Shown here: positions 10,227 to 21,105 of the stretch, in pieces
Layout of the letters: each line of letters starts with the position of its first letter
Position numbering within the stretch: the first letter of the stretch is position 1
NCBI GenBank assembly: GCA_021018815.1
Contig: JAITYX010000135.1
Span: 310,001-374,000, forward strand
DNA: 64,000 nucleotides
Origin: Talinum fruticosum
Lineage: Eukaryota > Streptophyta > Magnoliopsida > Caryophyllales > Talinaceae
Reading direction: 5' to 3'
Notes under the pieces: generated by a model
Databases searched by the model: none
What the model was told of the DNA's origin: nothing
The model's input: only the letters and a program-made list of their open reading frames with translations
Made by a program: the position numbers and the translations under genes

Positions 10227-11798
10227 CGAAGGTTTGCTCTGGGAGAGTCTCGAGTCACCCTAGAGGGGGGTGAATAGGGTGATAGAAAATTCTTTCTCGG
10301 AAACACACATTTTTGTACAGTAATAGAGACGAAGACAGATTCTCGAGTCTATCAACAGGGTCGAAAAGATTGGACTCAGAAAGCAATCAATCGAAAGAAC
10401 AAGAGCAAGTAAGGCCGTCTCGAGTCTAGAATGAACTCGGAAAGATAACACTTAGATTTTACGTGGAAACCCTCCCGGGGCAGAAAACCACGGACCGTGT
10501 CAATCCGGACACGAAGTCAAATTCACTATTTTGAGTCCACAAAATACCGTGAACTGATCGAACCCGAGTTGCTCCCTTAGACAACTCTATACAAGTTTTC
10601 CTAGACTCAAAAATTCCCTTATCTCGATCTAGTACTTCCTAGCTGAGATAACCCTTACAGCTAGGGACAACTAAGCTAAGTTAACCCTTACAGCTTAGTC
10701 AAGGGACTTTACAAAGAATGTAAGAAAGAGTTTGTAATCGAGTACAAGACCTTACAACTCGTAGAGTAAAGAATTACAGAGTGGAGTTGTAAGTTTAAGA
10801 TTGAAAGTAAATACAATAACTTTGAGAAAGTATGTGTATAAACAATATGTTCGGCAACCTTCAAGTCTTGTGAGATGGCTTCTATTTATAGATGACCGAG
10901 CAGAGTAGCCGTTATCTTCATCTCGCTGACCGAGAGTCCTCTGTGACCGTTGATAGAAGCTTTCGAGTCACTCGGAAAGTATCCGTTGTAATATGAACGT
11001 TGGACAACGGTTTAACTCTCTTGGAAGTCCCAAAACCATTAGCGGTGTCTTGAAAGATAAGGTAGAAACCACCGTTAAGCTTGGCGTTCCAGTTTTCCAG
11101 ATTTGGAAACAGATAGCGCCGACACAATCTACTGGGACCTGGAGCAGAGAAGGTGAAGAGCCATGTCTCGCTGGTGATTTGACGTTCGAAGCCGGTTACT
11201 TTTATAGTTTGAAAAATGTATCCTCGATCGAATAACCTACAAAAGTAAATCAATTTTGGTTCTCAAAGTATACAATACTTTGGCCCAAGATTAGACACGA
11301 GATAATAAAATAATTACGATAATTAAGCAACCGATTATCCGAGTCGGAAATGAAATGGAATTTTCTAAGTCCAATATCCATGATACTCAAACTTCCATCC
11401 GACTTAGTCTAAACGAAGAATCAAGTTCAATAAAAATATCGAGAGGATTAGCTTGATATAGACTAAGCATGAAGTAGGCTAAGAATACTGACTATTACAA
11501 AATAGGACGTATAACCACAAGTCGGATTCCGAGTGAGAAGCGACGGAATACTAGTAAATTCAAACTGCGATTAATCTGAGTGAAGATGAACTCGCAACGG
11601 AAAACCAGCTTTCGAGTCAGCTACAGATAGGCAACAAATATAATAAGTAAAGACTGTGTTGCTTAGAGAAGATACTATTTTACTCACATAAGTTTCGAGA
11701 CACAGAGAATGCCTTAGAATCAAAACTTTATATAAAAGTGTTATACCCGATTCCTTTTAAGTAACTCGAAAGGTAATGAGCGAGTGTCCGAGTCTTCA
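10227..11798 (-). repeat. 3' LTR of element A (1572 bp)
   Basis: Aligns along its whole length with 19528-21100. It ends (plus strand) in GAGTCTTCA directly before the polypurine tract complement. Many of the differences between the two LTRs are TCGA/CCGAG-type words against TAA/TGA-type words. Confidence 0.95.
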
Positions 11799-11799
11799 A

Positions 11800-11811
11800 T
11801 CTCCCCTTTTT
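11800..11811 (-). other. Polypurine tract of element A
   Basis: The minus strand reads AAAAAGGGGAGA, one base inside the 3' LTR: the primer site for plus-strand synthesis. Elements B (27379-27390) and C (24024-24035, with two changes) have the same tract at the same place. A second purine-rich tract (complement of TCTCCCCCTT) is at 12091-12100. Confidence 0.9.
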
Positions 11812-12090
11812 GATGAAAGGCATTCCATACTTAAACAGAAACTTTGTTAGTAGAAAAAGATTGATTCTAAGTAGTTTTCGCATGAGTAAGACATACTCAA
11901 TAGAGTAGAGCAATACTTAATATATCGAGCAAAAAAAAAAAAAAGTATGCTTTAAGTTATTAACATTAACTCGGGAAAGATATGCTTGGCAAAAATAGAC
12001 TTAGAAGTTAATAATGAAATGCATTAATCCATTAAGATTTAAAAGGGCGGAAAAACTCCCCTACACAAGACAACCAGTTTCGACTCTATT

Positions 12091-12100
12091 TCTCCCCCTT
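12091..12100 (-). other. Second PPT-like tract of element A
   Basis: TCTCCCCCTT followed by GCCTTTCAGC on the plus strand, about 290 bases inside the true PPT. The same motif is at 27788-27797 in B and 24081-24089 in C. Multiple PPT copies near the 3' LTR are described as a Sirevirus hallmark. Confidence 0.6.
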
Positions 12101-12229
12101 GCCTTTCAGCAAAAAAAAAAAACAACAAGAGAGAGAAAAGAAGAAAAACAATACAACCGAGATGTTTGGACAAAAAAAATTTTAGAAAGAAGAAAGTTCC
12201 AGCGGATCGAGGAATTGTGACTCAGTGCA

Positions 12230-13841
12230 TGGCGCCTAAGAAGGAGAGGGAGATTTCCGAGTGGAGGGAGCAGAGGTTCGCCGACGTTGATATGACCTTG
12301 ACGATGTGCTTGAGCGCGGCGAAGGGAGTACCGGGATGATCGTCGGGGCTCGGCTTTGAGGGGCTGACTCGGAGTGAGTGGATCGAGGGGTTCTTCCCTT
12401 GGAACCTCGGTGGCTGGAGGGGTCTGCTCTGTCGACCCGCTGGAGTAGCTAGGTCGCTCGACCCACCCGGCATCGCTGTCCGAGCCGAGTACAACTATTT
12501 GAGCTTGTGGAGCGAGGCTAACCCTCGGCAGTTGCCACAGCCTCTTCGTCCCTTTGCCCGGAAGGACCTACCTCAGCCGCAGGTTCCTCGGCGTCTGCAG
12601 CTTCTGCATCTGCAGCCTTCTTCTTCTTCTTCTTCCCCGCTGTCCGAGGAGGTCGGACCTAGGCTCGACGATGCTTCGGACGCGTCCGAGTCATCATGGT
12701 CCCGAGCCGCCTTGGACCGTCTCTCTCCGAGGAGCTTGACCAACTCCTTCTGCTCCTTGACTAGCTCCTTCATCTCAAAAATAAGAGACTCGCTGCTCTC
12801 GGATTTGCGATTGACCGATCTTTTGGTTGATGGTCGATTTTGGAGGACAGATTTGAAACCTCGGAGCATGTCTCCGAAATTAGAAGACACAGAGCTGATC
12901 TTGTCCATGAAAACAGGGGACAAGAGAGCAGAGAGAGATTTTAAGGCACCCGAGGTGGAGGTACCACCAGTTGGAGAGGGAGAGAAAGAGGGGTAGATTT
13001 CCGAGTCCGAGGTGGAGAAGGGGGCCTCGGCTCGAGTTGTGAACCCGGACACTGTGGTCGGTTCCTGGTATCCATACCCTCGCAGTTCCTTCTTGCCGAC
13101 CAGAACGGCAGCCTCGGACACTCGCGTTTGGGTCCGAGGGAGAGGAACTTGGAATTGTTTGAAAACAAGGGTCGAAGAGCACCGAAAGGAAGGGAGGTGT
13201 TCTTCTTGGATTGGAGTTAGCCGGCACAGCGGCCATGTGCTCAATGATGGAGGGGAAGAGGTCTACTTCGTATCCCTCAAGGATGTCGAGAGAGATTTGA
13301 GATGCTTGGAGTTGGGGTTCTCCTTGCAGGAATGCTGTGAGAGAAAGGTTCTCATCAGCAGAAAGCTACGTAAGACGAGCTTCGACTTCAACCGAGTCAC
13401 GTAAATGTTTTTCCGAGACTCAGGGAATCCTTTGGCGTATTTTTCAAAGAAGTCGTCGGCGACTTCAGTGAAAGGAATAGGATTGCTGTTCAAGAAAAGA
13501 GAGGAGACCTTGAACGAGGCGATGGAGGAGAGAGGTGTTTAGACGAACGAGTAATGTTCGAACCCTAGAGGTTAGAACATTTTCGGAGTGAGTGAGGTGA
13601 ATATAGAACTCGAAACGAGTTCAGGATAGATGAACTCGCTGAAGCACATAAAGTGGTATGCTCCGGTGGTTTGTATGTTGGACAACCAGGAAAATTTGGT
13701 TGTTGGAAAGAATTTGTCATCCAGCTGCAAGGTCTTCGGGTGACAACGGGTTTGGAAGGGGTTGAGCTTTCGGCCTAGTGGTGCGAGGCTTTTGGAGGAT
13801 GAAGAAACCTGGAAGTCGGGATGGTTTCCTCTTTTAGGCAT
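12230..13841 (-). pseudogene. Element A third ORF (env-like position)
   Basis: The start ATG is at 13841 (MPKRGNHPDFQ); element B's homologous ORF starts with the same MPKRG. The region runs on through 13493-13263, 13244-12573 and further frames, with shifts between them. Features in order are a basic start, a segment with DDKFFPTTKFSWL, a Ser/Pro-rich part, a heptad-like coiled coil with two KELVK repeats (about 12790-12710), and a Lys run followed by an Ala/Glu-rich acidic tail. Its place between RNase H and the 3' LTR is where Sireviruses keep their env-like ORF. I see no convincing signal peptide or membrane anchor, so an envelope role is not supported here. Function unknown. Confidence 0.65.
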
Positions 13842-13949
13842 TGTGAGAGAAGGAAGGAAAAGATGAAACTTTTCGAGTAGGAAAGAGAAGGAGATGTAGA
13901 AGAGAAAAAAATGTAGAAGAAAGAGATGAGAGCAGTCGTAACTTACGAG

Positions 13950-13966
13950 AGAGAGAGAGAGCTTCT
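13950..13966 (-). promoter_or_regulatory. CT-rich leader tract before third ORF of A
   Basis: A GAGAGAGAGAG run on the plus strand is a pyrimidine tract on the coding strand, between the TATA box (14075) and the ATG (13841). Elements B and C have comparable tracts. It could act as a plant Y-patch or 5' UTR. Confidence 0.45.
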
Positions 13967-14074
13967 TCGATGCTTGCGGATGATCAAGGATGACTGTTCA
14001 CGTAGTAATCTTCCACGAGAAGTTTCTTTTGAGAGGGATGGAGGTTAGAGTACCGAGATGAAAATGGATAGACG

Positions 14075-14083
14075 TTATTTATA
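14075..14083 (-). promoter_or_regulatory. Candidate internal TATA box for third ORF of A
   Basis: The minus strand reads TATAAATAA about 234 bases upstream of the ATG at 13841, between RNase H and the third ORF. Element B has CTATAAATAG at 29541-29550, about 150 bases before its homologous ATG. Retention in two diverged copies suggests a promoter for a separate third-ORF transcript. Confidence 0.5.
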
Positions 14084-14510
14084 GAAAATAAGCGCGCCCG
14101 TCAACTATCCGTTAAGTATAACTCCGTTCGACTCGGCTTGTCCATCGAGTCACCAAAGACCGGTGTGACGGTTCTCTTCAACGGTTAGGATTCCAGTGGT
14201 TAGAAATCCACGGCTAACATCCGATCGCATCGCGAGAAAGAGAGAGAGAAAGATTTTGAAAATATGATCCGAAACTCTCCACTTATCTAGAGATAGTTTC
14301 AGAAAATTTGAAGTCCAATTTTCTCTACGTCCGAGTTTAACTCAAAAAGGTTTCGAGTGACTCGAAACAAGAAATAACTATCAGCCCAATATCATCGAAT
14401 CAATCGAACTAATGGTTATTAACGGTGAAAGCACATAACACGGAATTAGGTAATGAATAAGAATAGCACATAATTAGGCATTTAACATACCAAGCTCATT
14501 CCGAATAAAG

Positions 14511-15072
14511 TCAAAACTGATCTTCACCAAGAGGCTTAGTAAAGATGTCAGCTAATTGAAGATTAGTAGGAATGAACTCAAGTGCAATATCACCCTTTTC
14601 CGAGTGATCGCGTAAGAAGTGATATCCGACCTCGATATGCTTTGTTTTCGAATGCTTGGACGGGGTTCTTGGTGATGCTAATTGCGCTTTGGTTGTCACA
14701 CTTGATAGGTACTGATTTGAATGATAGTCCAAGATCTCTCAAGTGTTGCTTTATCCAAAGAATCCGAGCGCAACAAGCTCCAGTGGCAATATACTCGGCT
14801 TCAGCGGTTGATAGAGCTACGGAGTTACGCTTCTTTGAGTGCCAAGATATTAGGGATTGACCCAGAAATTGGCAAGCTCCGGATGTGCTCTTTCGATCAA
14901 CTTTATATCCTGCGTAGTCTGCGTCCGAGTATCCAGATCGAGTCGGTTCCGAGTCTCCGGAATACCACAGACCTAAATTACGAGTACCTGCAAGATATAT
15001 GAATATTCTCTTCACCGCGAGTGAGATGTGATTCTTTTGGATTAGCTTGAAATCTTGCGCATAGGCGAACAT
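14511..15072 (-). pseudogene. Element A RNase H (Copia)
   Basis: The ORF 15072-14590 carries the Copia RNase H pattern: YSDADYAGYKVDRKSTSG, then SLISWHSKKRNSVALSTAEA with EYIATGACCA. A frame change leads to 14732-14511 with SKTKHIEVGYHFLRDH and ADIFTKPLGEDQF, the normal C-terminus. The catalytic acidic residues (D of DADYAG, E of STAEAEY, D of KCDNQSAI) are present. The enzyme removes RNA from RNA:DNA hybrids during reverse transcription. One frameshift near 14640 breaks the copy. Confidence 0.9.
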
Positions 15073-15169
15073 TGAACATTATATCTAGCTCATTGGAAGT
15101 AAGATATAGCAAAGATCCAATCATACCTCGATAGAGTTTCGATCTATTGCTTTATCTTTCTCATCCGAG

Positions 15170-15880
15170 TCAAACTTTATGATGCTTGCTCATAGGAGTG
15201 GATGCGTGCTTTGCATCTTGAAGTTTGTATTTCTTCAACAGTTCCTTGGTGTACTTTGATTGATGAACAAAGATTCCATCTTTGTCTTGTTTGATTTGCA
15301 ACCCAAGGAAGAAATTGAGTTCTCCCATCATACTCATTTGGAATTCTTGACTCATCAACTCGGAAAATTCTCGGCACGTAAACTTATTAGTAGCACCGAA
15401 AATAATATCGTCAACATAGATTTGAACAATAAGGAAATCTTTCCCTTTGGTCTTTATGAAGAGAGTCTTGTCGATCCGACCTCTTTTAAAATCATTTTTA
15501 ACCAAGAAGCTACTCGAGTCTTTCATACCAAGCTCGTGGTGCTTGTTTAAGACCATAGAGAGCCTTTTGAAGTTTGAAAACATGATTTGGAAATTCCGAG
15601 TTTTCAAAACCAGGAGGCTGCTCGACATAGACTTCTTCTTCAATAAAACCATTGAGAAATGTACACTTAACATTCATTTGATATAATTTAATATGCATGC
15701 TTGGATGGAAATGCCAACAGATATTCTAATGGCCTCAATTCGACTCATTGGTGCAAAGGTTTCCCCACAATCAATTCCTTCTTCTTGATTATATCCCTGA
15801 GCCACAAGTCTAGCCTTATTTCTAACTACCACTCCACCCTCATCCAGTTTGTTCTTGAAAACCCATTTGGTTCCTATAAC
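15170..15880 (-). pseudogene. Element A reverse transcriptase (Copia)
   Basis: The domain begins near 15870 with a [14 protein letters not shown] block. The ORF 15698-15510 has [20 protein letters not shown] and [17 protein letters not shown]. After a +1 shift, 15520-15170 contains GRIDKTLFIKTKG, the active site YVDD (near 15406-15419) and ELNFFLGLQIKQ. All core RT motifs remain, but in two frames. RT copies element RNA into DNA in the particle. Confidence 0.92.
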
Positions 15881-16266
15881 TGGGTGGTTAGAAGGTCGGT
15901 TGGTCGAGTCCGGACTTGGTTTCTCTCGAATTGATTAAGTTCCTCTTGCATGGCCTCTACCCATTCAGGTTCATTAAGGGCCTCTAGTGCATTTTTGGGT
16001 TCAGTTAATGAAATGAATGCAGTGAATGCACATAGATTGTGTAAAGAGGAATGAGTTCTTACCCCACTGTTAATATCGAAATGATGTTTTCTTGGGGATG
16101 ACTGGAAGTGAATTTGAAGACTTTACCAGTTCTTTGATTCACCAGGTTTGTGGGCTGAGCTGCTCGATCTTAAGAAGCTTGTTTTGAATGATCCTCTTCA
16201 TTAACTTGTTCGTTCCGAGCGAGCTCTTGAACTGTCTCGTTACGAATTTCCACGTTACGAGTGACT

Positions 16267-16635
16267 TCATTCCGAGCGAGGTTGAGTCCGAGTCTTTGTA
16301 GTCTCGACTTCATCATCATCTCTACTGAGTTTTAGTTCCGAGTATGATGATTCACTTAGCTTCTCCTGTTCGCACTCATCAAACACTACGTGGATGCTTT
16401 CTTCCACTTTGTTAATGCTTTTGTTAAAGACACGATAAGCTTTACTATGGGAAGAGTAACCCAGAAAAATACCTTCATCCGACTCGGCATCAAACTTGGT
16501 CAGGTGTTTCTTACCATTATTGTGAATAAAACACTTGCACCCAAAGGGCTTAAAGTATGAGATGTTTGGCTTCTTTCCTTTGTAGAGCTCGTAGGGTGTT
16601 TTCTTCAGAATGGGTCCGATGAGGCATCTGTTCAA
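16267..16635 (-). pseudogene. Element A integrase C-terminal region
   Basis: The 122-codon ORF has TPYELYKGKKPNISYFKPFG then GYSSHSKAYRVFNKSINKVE and SIHVVFDE, the conserved stretch after the Copia integrase core, plus an acidic linker (SRDDDEVE) toward RT. It joins integrase core (16744-17209) to RT. Confidence 0.9.
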
Positions 16636-16743
16636 AGTGTAGTTAGTCTGTGTTGACTCGCCTCAGCCCGAAATAGTAGGGCAAATTTTGTTCTATCATC
16701 ATTATCCTTGCTATTTCTTCAAGGGTTCTGTTCTTTCTCTCTA

Positions 16744-17209
16744 CTACCCCATTCTATTGAGGTGTTCTTGGTGCTGAGAAGTTGTGAGAGATTCCATTCG
16801 ATAGCGGAACTCCGAGAATTCTAAGTAGTCGAACTCCCTTCCATGGTCGGTTCGAATCTTTTGAATCCGAGTCCGAGACTCAAATTGAATCTTTCTACAA
16901 AGCTTGCTTGAACTCCTTGAAGGCTTCATTTTTATGCTTGAGAAAACACACCTAGGTAAATCTTGAAAAATCATCAATAATGACAAGAATGTAGGATTTA
17001 CCTCCGAGGCTCTTTATTGGGATTTCACCACATAGATCCATATGTAGCAGTTCAAGCACCTTTGATGTCGAAACAGATCTTGAGAGATTTGAATGAGGAT
17101 CTGACTGTTTCCCCCTTGTGCATACTTCACAAACTTTGTCTTTCTCAAAGGTACAGTTAGGTAAACCTCTAACTAGACTATGAGATGCAAGCTTTTTGAT
17201 AGTATGCAT
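16744..17209 (-). pseudogene. Element A integrase zinc-binding and catalytic core
   Basis: ORF 17209-16952 opens MHTIKKLASHSLVRGLPNC, continues with the zinc-finger Cys pair CEVCTRGKQ, then the first catalytic Asp in LHMDLCGEIPIKSLGG and IIDDFSRFT. ORF 16986-16744 follows in another frame with IRTDHGREFDYLEF (second catalytic Asp). The glutamate of the DDE triad should lie in the following, disturbed part. Integrase inserts the cDNA and makes the 5-bp TSD. Confidence 0.9.
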
Positions 17210-17407
17210 GCTAATATGACCTAATCTACGATGCCAAGACCATGAATCATCAAGAAGAGATGCTTTTAAGCAAGATAAATTCTGACTTGGGTCGAAAGAG
17301 GGATGATGTAAGTATTACCTGATCTCTGACCTGAGAGCTTGATCTCTTTGGTGGAGACATCAGAAATAGTGCAAATAGTCTGAGTGAATCTTACCTCTTG
17401 ACCTTTG

Positions 17408-17659
17408 TCACATAGTTGAGAGATGCTTGAGCAGATTATATTTTAATCCCTTGACAAGATAGACTGGATCGACCAGATTGCTTCCTTTTCCAATCTTGCC
17501 AATCCCCACAATCTTGCCTTTGCTATCATCTCCAAATGTGACTTTTCCTCCTTTATGTCTATTCAACTCGGAAAAGAGTCCGGCATATCCCGACATATGG
17601 CGTGAACATCCACTTGTCAAGGTACCAGTGTCCTTTTGATCTCTTCGAGTGACCTGCAA
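17408..17659 (-). pseudogene. Element A protease and GAG-pre-integrase
   Basis: The ORF has SGCSRHMSG followed by GGKVTFGDDSKGKIVGIG and VYLVKGLKYNLL. This is the Copia protease/pre-integrase segment. An extra base just before SGC moves the catalytic Asp (YLD) into another frame, so here LTSGC replaces LDSGC. Element D keeps the DSG block. Confidence 0.85.
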
Positions 17660-18220
17660 AACAAAGAGATTATAACCCTTCTCACTTCCTCTAACGAACC
17701 CAGTAACACTCCTTACTCGTGGTCCTTTTCTGAGGAAGAAAGTGTTTCGGAACCCAGATTTGAATGACTTTGGGTTTTATCCGATTCCGAGTCTTCTTCT
17801 CGAGAACTGAGTCTGTGTCTCTTTCTTTTTGAAAACCTTTCTTTTTGAAACAGAAGAAAATGGTTTCTTTTTGTAAATAGTTCTGGGCTTAGTCCTCCTT
17901 TCATTTACGTGAATGGGACCATGCTCGGCTTTCCTGAACTTCACAGTTCGGAGTCATTTTTAAACGAGTTACGAGTAGGAATTTGATTCCTCTTCTCCGT
18001 TGAAACCGAGACCTTCTTTTCGAAAGGAGACACATTGTGATCCTAAAAGCATGTGAAGGTTTTTCGACCTTGAGTAAATTTTAAAATCAGATCTTGAGAC
18101 TCAATGAGCTTCGTTTTAATTGCTCATTTTCTTTCCTGAGTAACTCGGATTCGGTCTCATTAGATTGAGCACTAGTCTTGAGTTCTCCGAATGAGAGTCT
18201 CAGTTTTTCTAATTCGTTTT

Positions 18221-19468
18221 TCACAGAATTGCTCTCGAAGTGATTGACTCAAGTTGTTCTTTGAATTGAGAGGAATCAGAATTGGACTTTTCTTCCAAAG
18301 TAAAAATATACTTAGCTAAATCAACTTTGGAGAATTTAAGAAAGTATTCGATTACCTCTTGAGGATTAGTTTCCTCATTGTCCGACTCTCCTTTAGCTTC
18401 GAGTCGGAGATTGCCATTAGACACTTTGAGTCATCCGAGTCCTCGTCATCTTCCGATGAGTCCCCATCGCTCCATGTTGCCATCATGGCCTTTTTCTTCT
18501 TCCTGTCCCTTTTCCTTTTTGGACGAGTCCTTGACTATGTGGTCTTTGCTGCCATATTCAAAACATCCAGAATTCTTAGATAAGGATAACTTTGAGGGAG
18601 AAGAAAACTTACCTTTTCTATCTCTCTTATCCTTTTGTAGAATTCATCTTTTGGCCTTTTGTCCCATCTTTTGTGCTTCATCATTCTCTTGAAGCCTCTT
18701 GCAATGAGTGCCATGGGATCGTCTTCCGAGTCGAAGAGCTCGGATTTGCTTCTTTGGATTCCGAGGCTTTAAGTGCAATGTTCCTTTTGGTACTCCCCTC
18801 AACATCTTCTTCTTCCGGATGTATCTCATGCGTTAGAAGCTTTCCGATGAGCTCGTCTGGCTTCAAGAGTGAAAGGTTCTGAGCCTCTTCTATGGCAGTC
18901 ACCTTCGGACCCCATCGTCTCTTGGGTAGGCTTCGAGAATTTTTCGGCACATTTCTTCATGGGAGATTTTCTTTCCTAGAGATTTGAGATTGTTGGTAAT
19001 CTCGGTGAAGCGAATGAACATCCGAGTAATGTTCTCCTCTCGGCTCCATTTTGAAAAGCTCATATTTATGAAGATACTCGACTGATCTTCGTTTGTCTCA
19101 CCTAACTTGTACCTTCGTAGGTGTTGACCAAAGTATCCCACACCTCTTTAGCAGAGTCACAGGCAGAGACTTGATTATATTCTTCCGAGCTTATGGTGCA
19201 CATAAGGATATTCATTGCTTTGAAATTCTTTCGAACTTCTCTGCTTCTCCCGGTGTGAACTCAACCTTTGTCTTGGGAAGGATTCTGAATTCATCTGTCT
19301 TCATTGGGATGTAGTTTCCTTATTGTATGATTTCCCATACCTCTTCATCATGATCCATAAGAAAACATTCCATAAGCTTCTTCCAAGTGCCCAAAGTTTG
19401 ATCCTTTGAATTTTGGTGGCCTGTTGGAAGATCTTCCTTCGTCAAACTCTCCGGTGTTCACGAGCCAT
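18221..19468 (-). pseudogene. Element A gag (UBN2, CCHC knuckle, coiled coil)
   Basis: ATG at 19468-19466, with the MARE start shared by B. The N-terminal block is frameshifted. ORF 19141-18899 carries the UBN2 part (TNNLKSLGKKISHEEM) and 18950-18681 continues with LPKRRWGPKVTAIEEAQNL. A decayed knuckle at about 18570-18520 reads CFEYGSKDHIVKD with two of three Cys lost. 18424-18221 holds EVIEYFLKFSKVDLAKYIF and a coiled coil. Frameshifts often fall in TCGA/CCGAG words (see findings). Confidence 0.85.
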
Positions 19469-19514
19469 TTGATCTTTAGACCTTTGGATTGTTAGATCCT
19501 TTCCGAAAGGCTAG

Positions 19515-19525
19515 GCTCGATACCA
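19515..19525 (-). other. Primer binding site of element A
   Basis: The minus strand reads TGGTATCGAGC, two bases inside the 5' LTR. Against the iMet match TGGTATCAGAGC it has one base missing and a CGAG word, the same form as in element B. Confidence 0.8.
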
Positions 19526-19527
19526 AT

Positions 19528-21100
19528 TGAAGGTTTGCTCGGGAGAGTCCGAGTCACCCTAGAGGGGGTGAATAGGGTGATAGAAAATTCTTTCTGGAAA
19601 CACACACTTTTGCACGTGAATAGAGACGAAGACAAATTCTAAGTCTATCAACAGGGTTAGAAAAGATTAGACTTAGAAAGCAATCAATGAGAAAGAACAA
19701 GAGCAAGTAAGGTCATGTCCGAGTCTAGAATGAACTCGGAAAGATAACACTTAGATTTTACGTGGAAACCCTCCCGGGCAGAAAACCACGGACCGTGTCA
19801 ATCCAGCACACGAAGTCAAATTCACTATTTTGAGTCCACAAAATACCGTGAACTGATCGAACCCGAGTTACTCCCTTAGACAACTCTATACAAGTTTTCT
19901 TAGACTCGTAAATTCCCTTATCTCGATCTAGTACTTCCTAGCTGAGATAACCCTTACAGCTAGGGACAACTAAGCTAAGTTAACCCTTACAGCTTAGTCA
20001 AGGGACCTTACAAAGAATGTAAGAAAGAGTTTGTAATCGAGTACAAGACGTTACAACTCGTAGAGTAAAGAATTACAGAGTGGGAGTTGTAAGTTGAAGA
20101 TTGAAAGTAAATACAATAACTTTGAGCAAGTATGTGTATAAACAATATGTTCGGCAACCTTCAAGTCTTGTGAGATGGCTTCTATTTATAGATGACCAGG
20201 CAGAGTAGCCGTTATCTTCATCTCGCTAACCGAGAGTCCTCTCGTGACCGTTGATAGAAGCTTTCGAGTCACTCGTAAAGTATCCGTTGTAATATAAACG
20301 TTGGACAACGGTTTAACTCTCTTGAAGTCCCAAAACCATTAGCGGTGTCTTGAAAGATAAGGTAGAAACCACCGTTAAGCTTGGCGTTCCAATTTTCCAG
20401 ATTTGAAAATGCATGACGCCGACACAATCTATCGGGACCGGAGCAGAGAAGGTGAAGAGCCATGTCTCGCTGGTGATTTGACGTTCGAGCTTCAGCTACT
20501 TTTATAGTTTGAAAAATGTATCCTCGATTGAATAACCTACAAAGTAAATCAATTTTGGTTCTCAAAGTATACAATACTTTGGCCCAAAATTAGACACGTA
20601 TAATAAAATAATTATGATAATTAAGCAACTCGATTATCCGAGTCGAAATGAAATGGAATTTTCTAAGTCCAATATCCATGATACTCGGACTTCCATCCGA
20701 CTTAGTCTAAACGAAGAATCAAGTTCAATAAAGAATATTAGAGAGGATTAGCTTGATATAGACTAAGCATGAAGTAGGCTAAGAATACCGACCATTACAA
20801 AATAAGACGTATAACCACAAGTCGATTCCGAGTGAGAAGCGACTGAATACTAGTAAATTCAAACTGCGATTAATCTGAATGAAGATGAACTCGTAACGGA
20901 GAACCAGCTTTTCGAGTCACTTACGGATAGGCAACAAATATAATAAGTAAAGGTCTGTGTTGCTTAGAGAAGATACTATTTTACTCACATAAGTTTCGAG
21001 ACACAGAGAATGCCTTGGAATCAAAACTTTATATAAAAGTGTTATACCTGTTTCCTTTTAAGTAACTCGTAAAGGTATTGAGCAAGTGTCCGAGTCTTCA
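19528..21100 (-). repeat. 5' LTR of element A (1573 bp)
   Basis: Starts TGAAGGTTTGCTC and ends GAGTCTTCA on the plus strand, followed by the TSD ATAAC. It carries the transcription start region of the element. Confidence 0.95.
20181..20192 (-). promoter_or_regulatory. TATA box in 5' LTR of element A
   Basis: The minus strand reads TCTATAAATAGA. The same motif sits at the equivalent place in the 3' LTR (about 10881) and, with small changes, in the LTRs of B and D. It is the likely core promoter for genomic RNA. Confidence 0.6.
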
Positions 21101-21105
21101 ATAAC

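Larger units (their letters stand above)
10227..21100 (-). mobile_element. Sirevirus-like Ty1/Copia element A, full length, TSD ATAAC
   Basis: Size 10,874 bp with LTRs of 1572 and 1573 bp, flanked by ATAAC at 10222-10226 and 21101-21105. Order on the minus strand: 5' LTR, PBS, gag, protease, integrase, RT, RNase H, a third ORF region of about 2.5 kb, PPT and 3' LTR. Integrase before RT defines Copia. The large size, coiled-coil gag, third ORF and repeated PPT-like tracts point to the Sirevirus (SIRE/Maximus) lineage. All coding regions carry frameshifts. The outermost base of the left LTR is C (CGAAGG) instead of T. Confidence 0.95.

Noticed and set aside
10918..11253. ORFs on both strands in the LTRs of A (also 20574-20269)
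   Set aside because: They lie inside LTRs, overlap on opposite strands and are not conserved as proteins between the two LTRs (frameshifted in the second copy).
12014..12220. Basic plus-strand ORF (KKKTTRERKEEKQ)
   Set aside because: Low-complexity A-rich sequence between PPT and third ORF of element A, on the wrong strand for the element.
12499..12996. Plus-strand ORF of 165 codons, one of the longest in the window
   Set aside because: It is antisense to the third ORF of element A. The Ser run and Leu/Pro-rich composition are the reverse reading of the coiled coil and acidic tail.
12573..13244. Third ORF as a true viral envelope gene
   Set aside because: I see no clear signal peptide, membrane anchor or cleavage site. 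Coiled coil and acidic tail alone do not show an envelope; only its position is env-like.
16835..16860. GGTTCGAATC, resembling a tRNA T-arm
   Set aside because: It is part of integrase coding sequence (antisense of KIRTDHGREF) and no tRNA cloverleaf can be formed around it.
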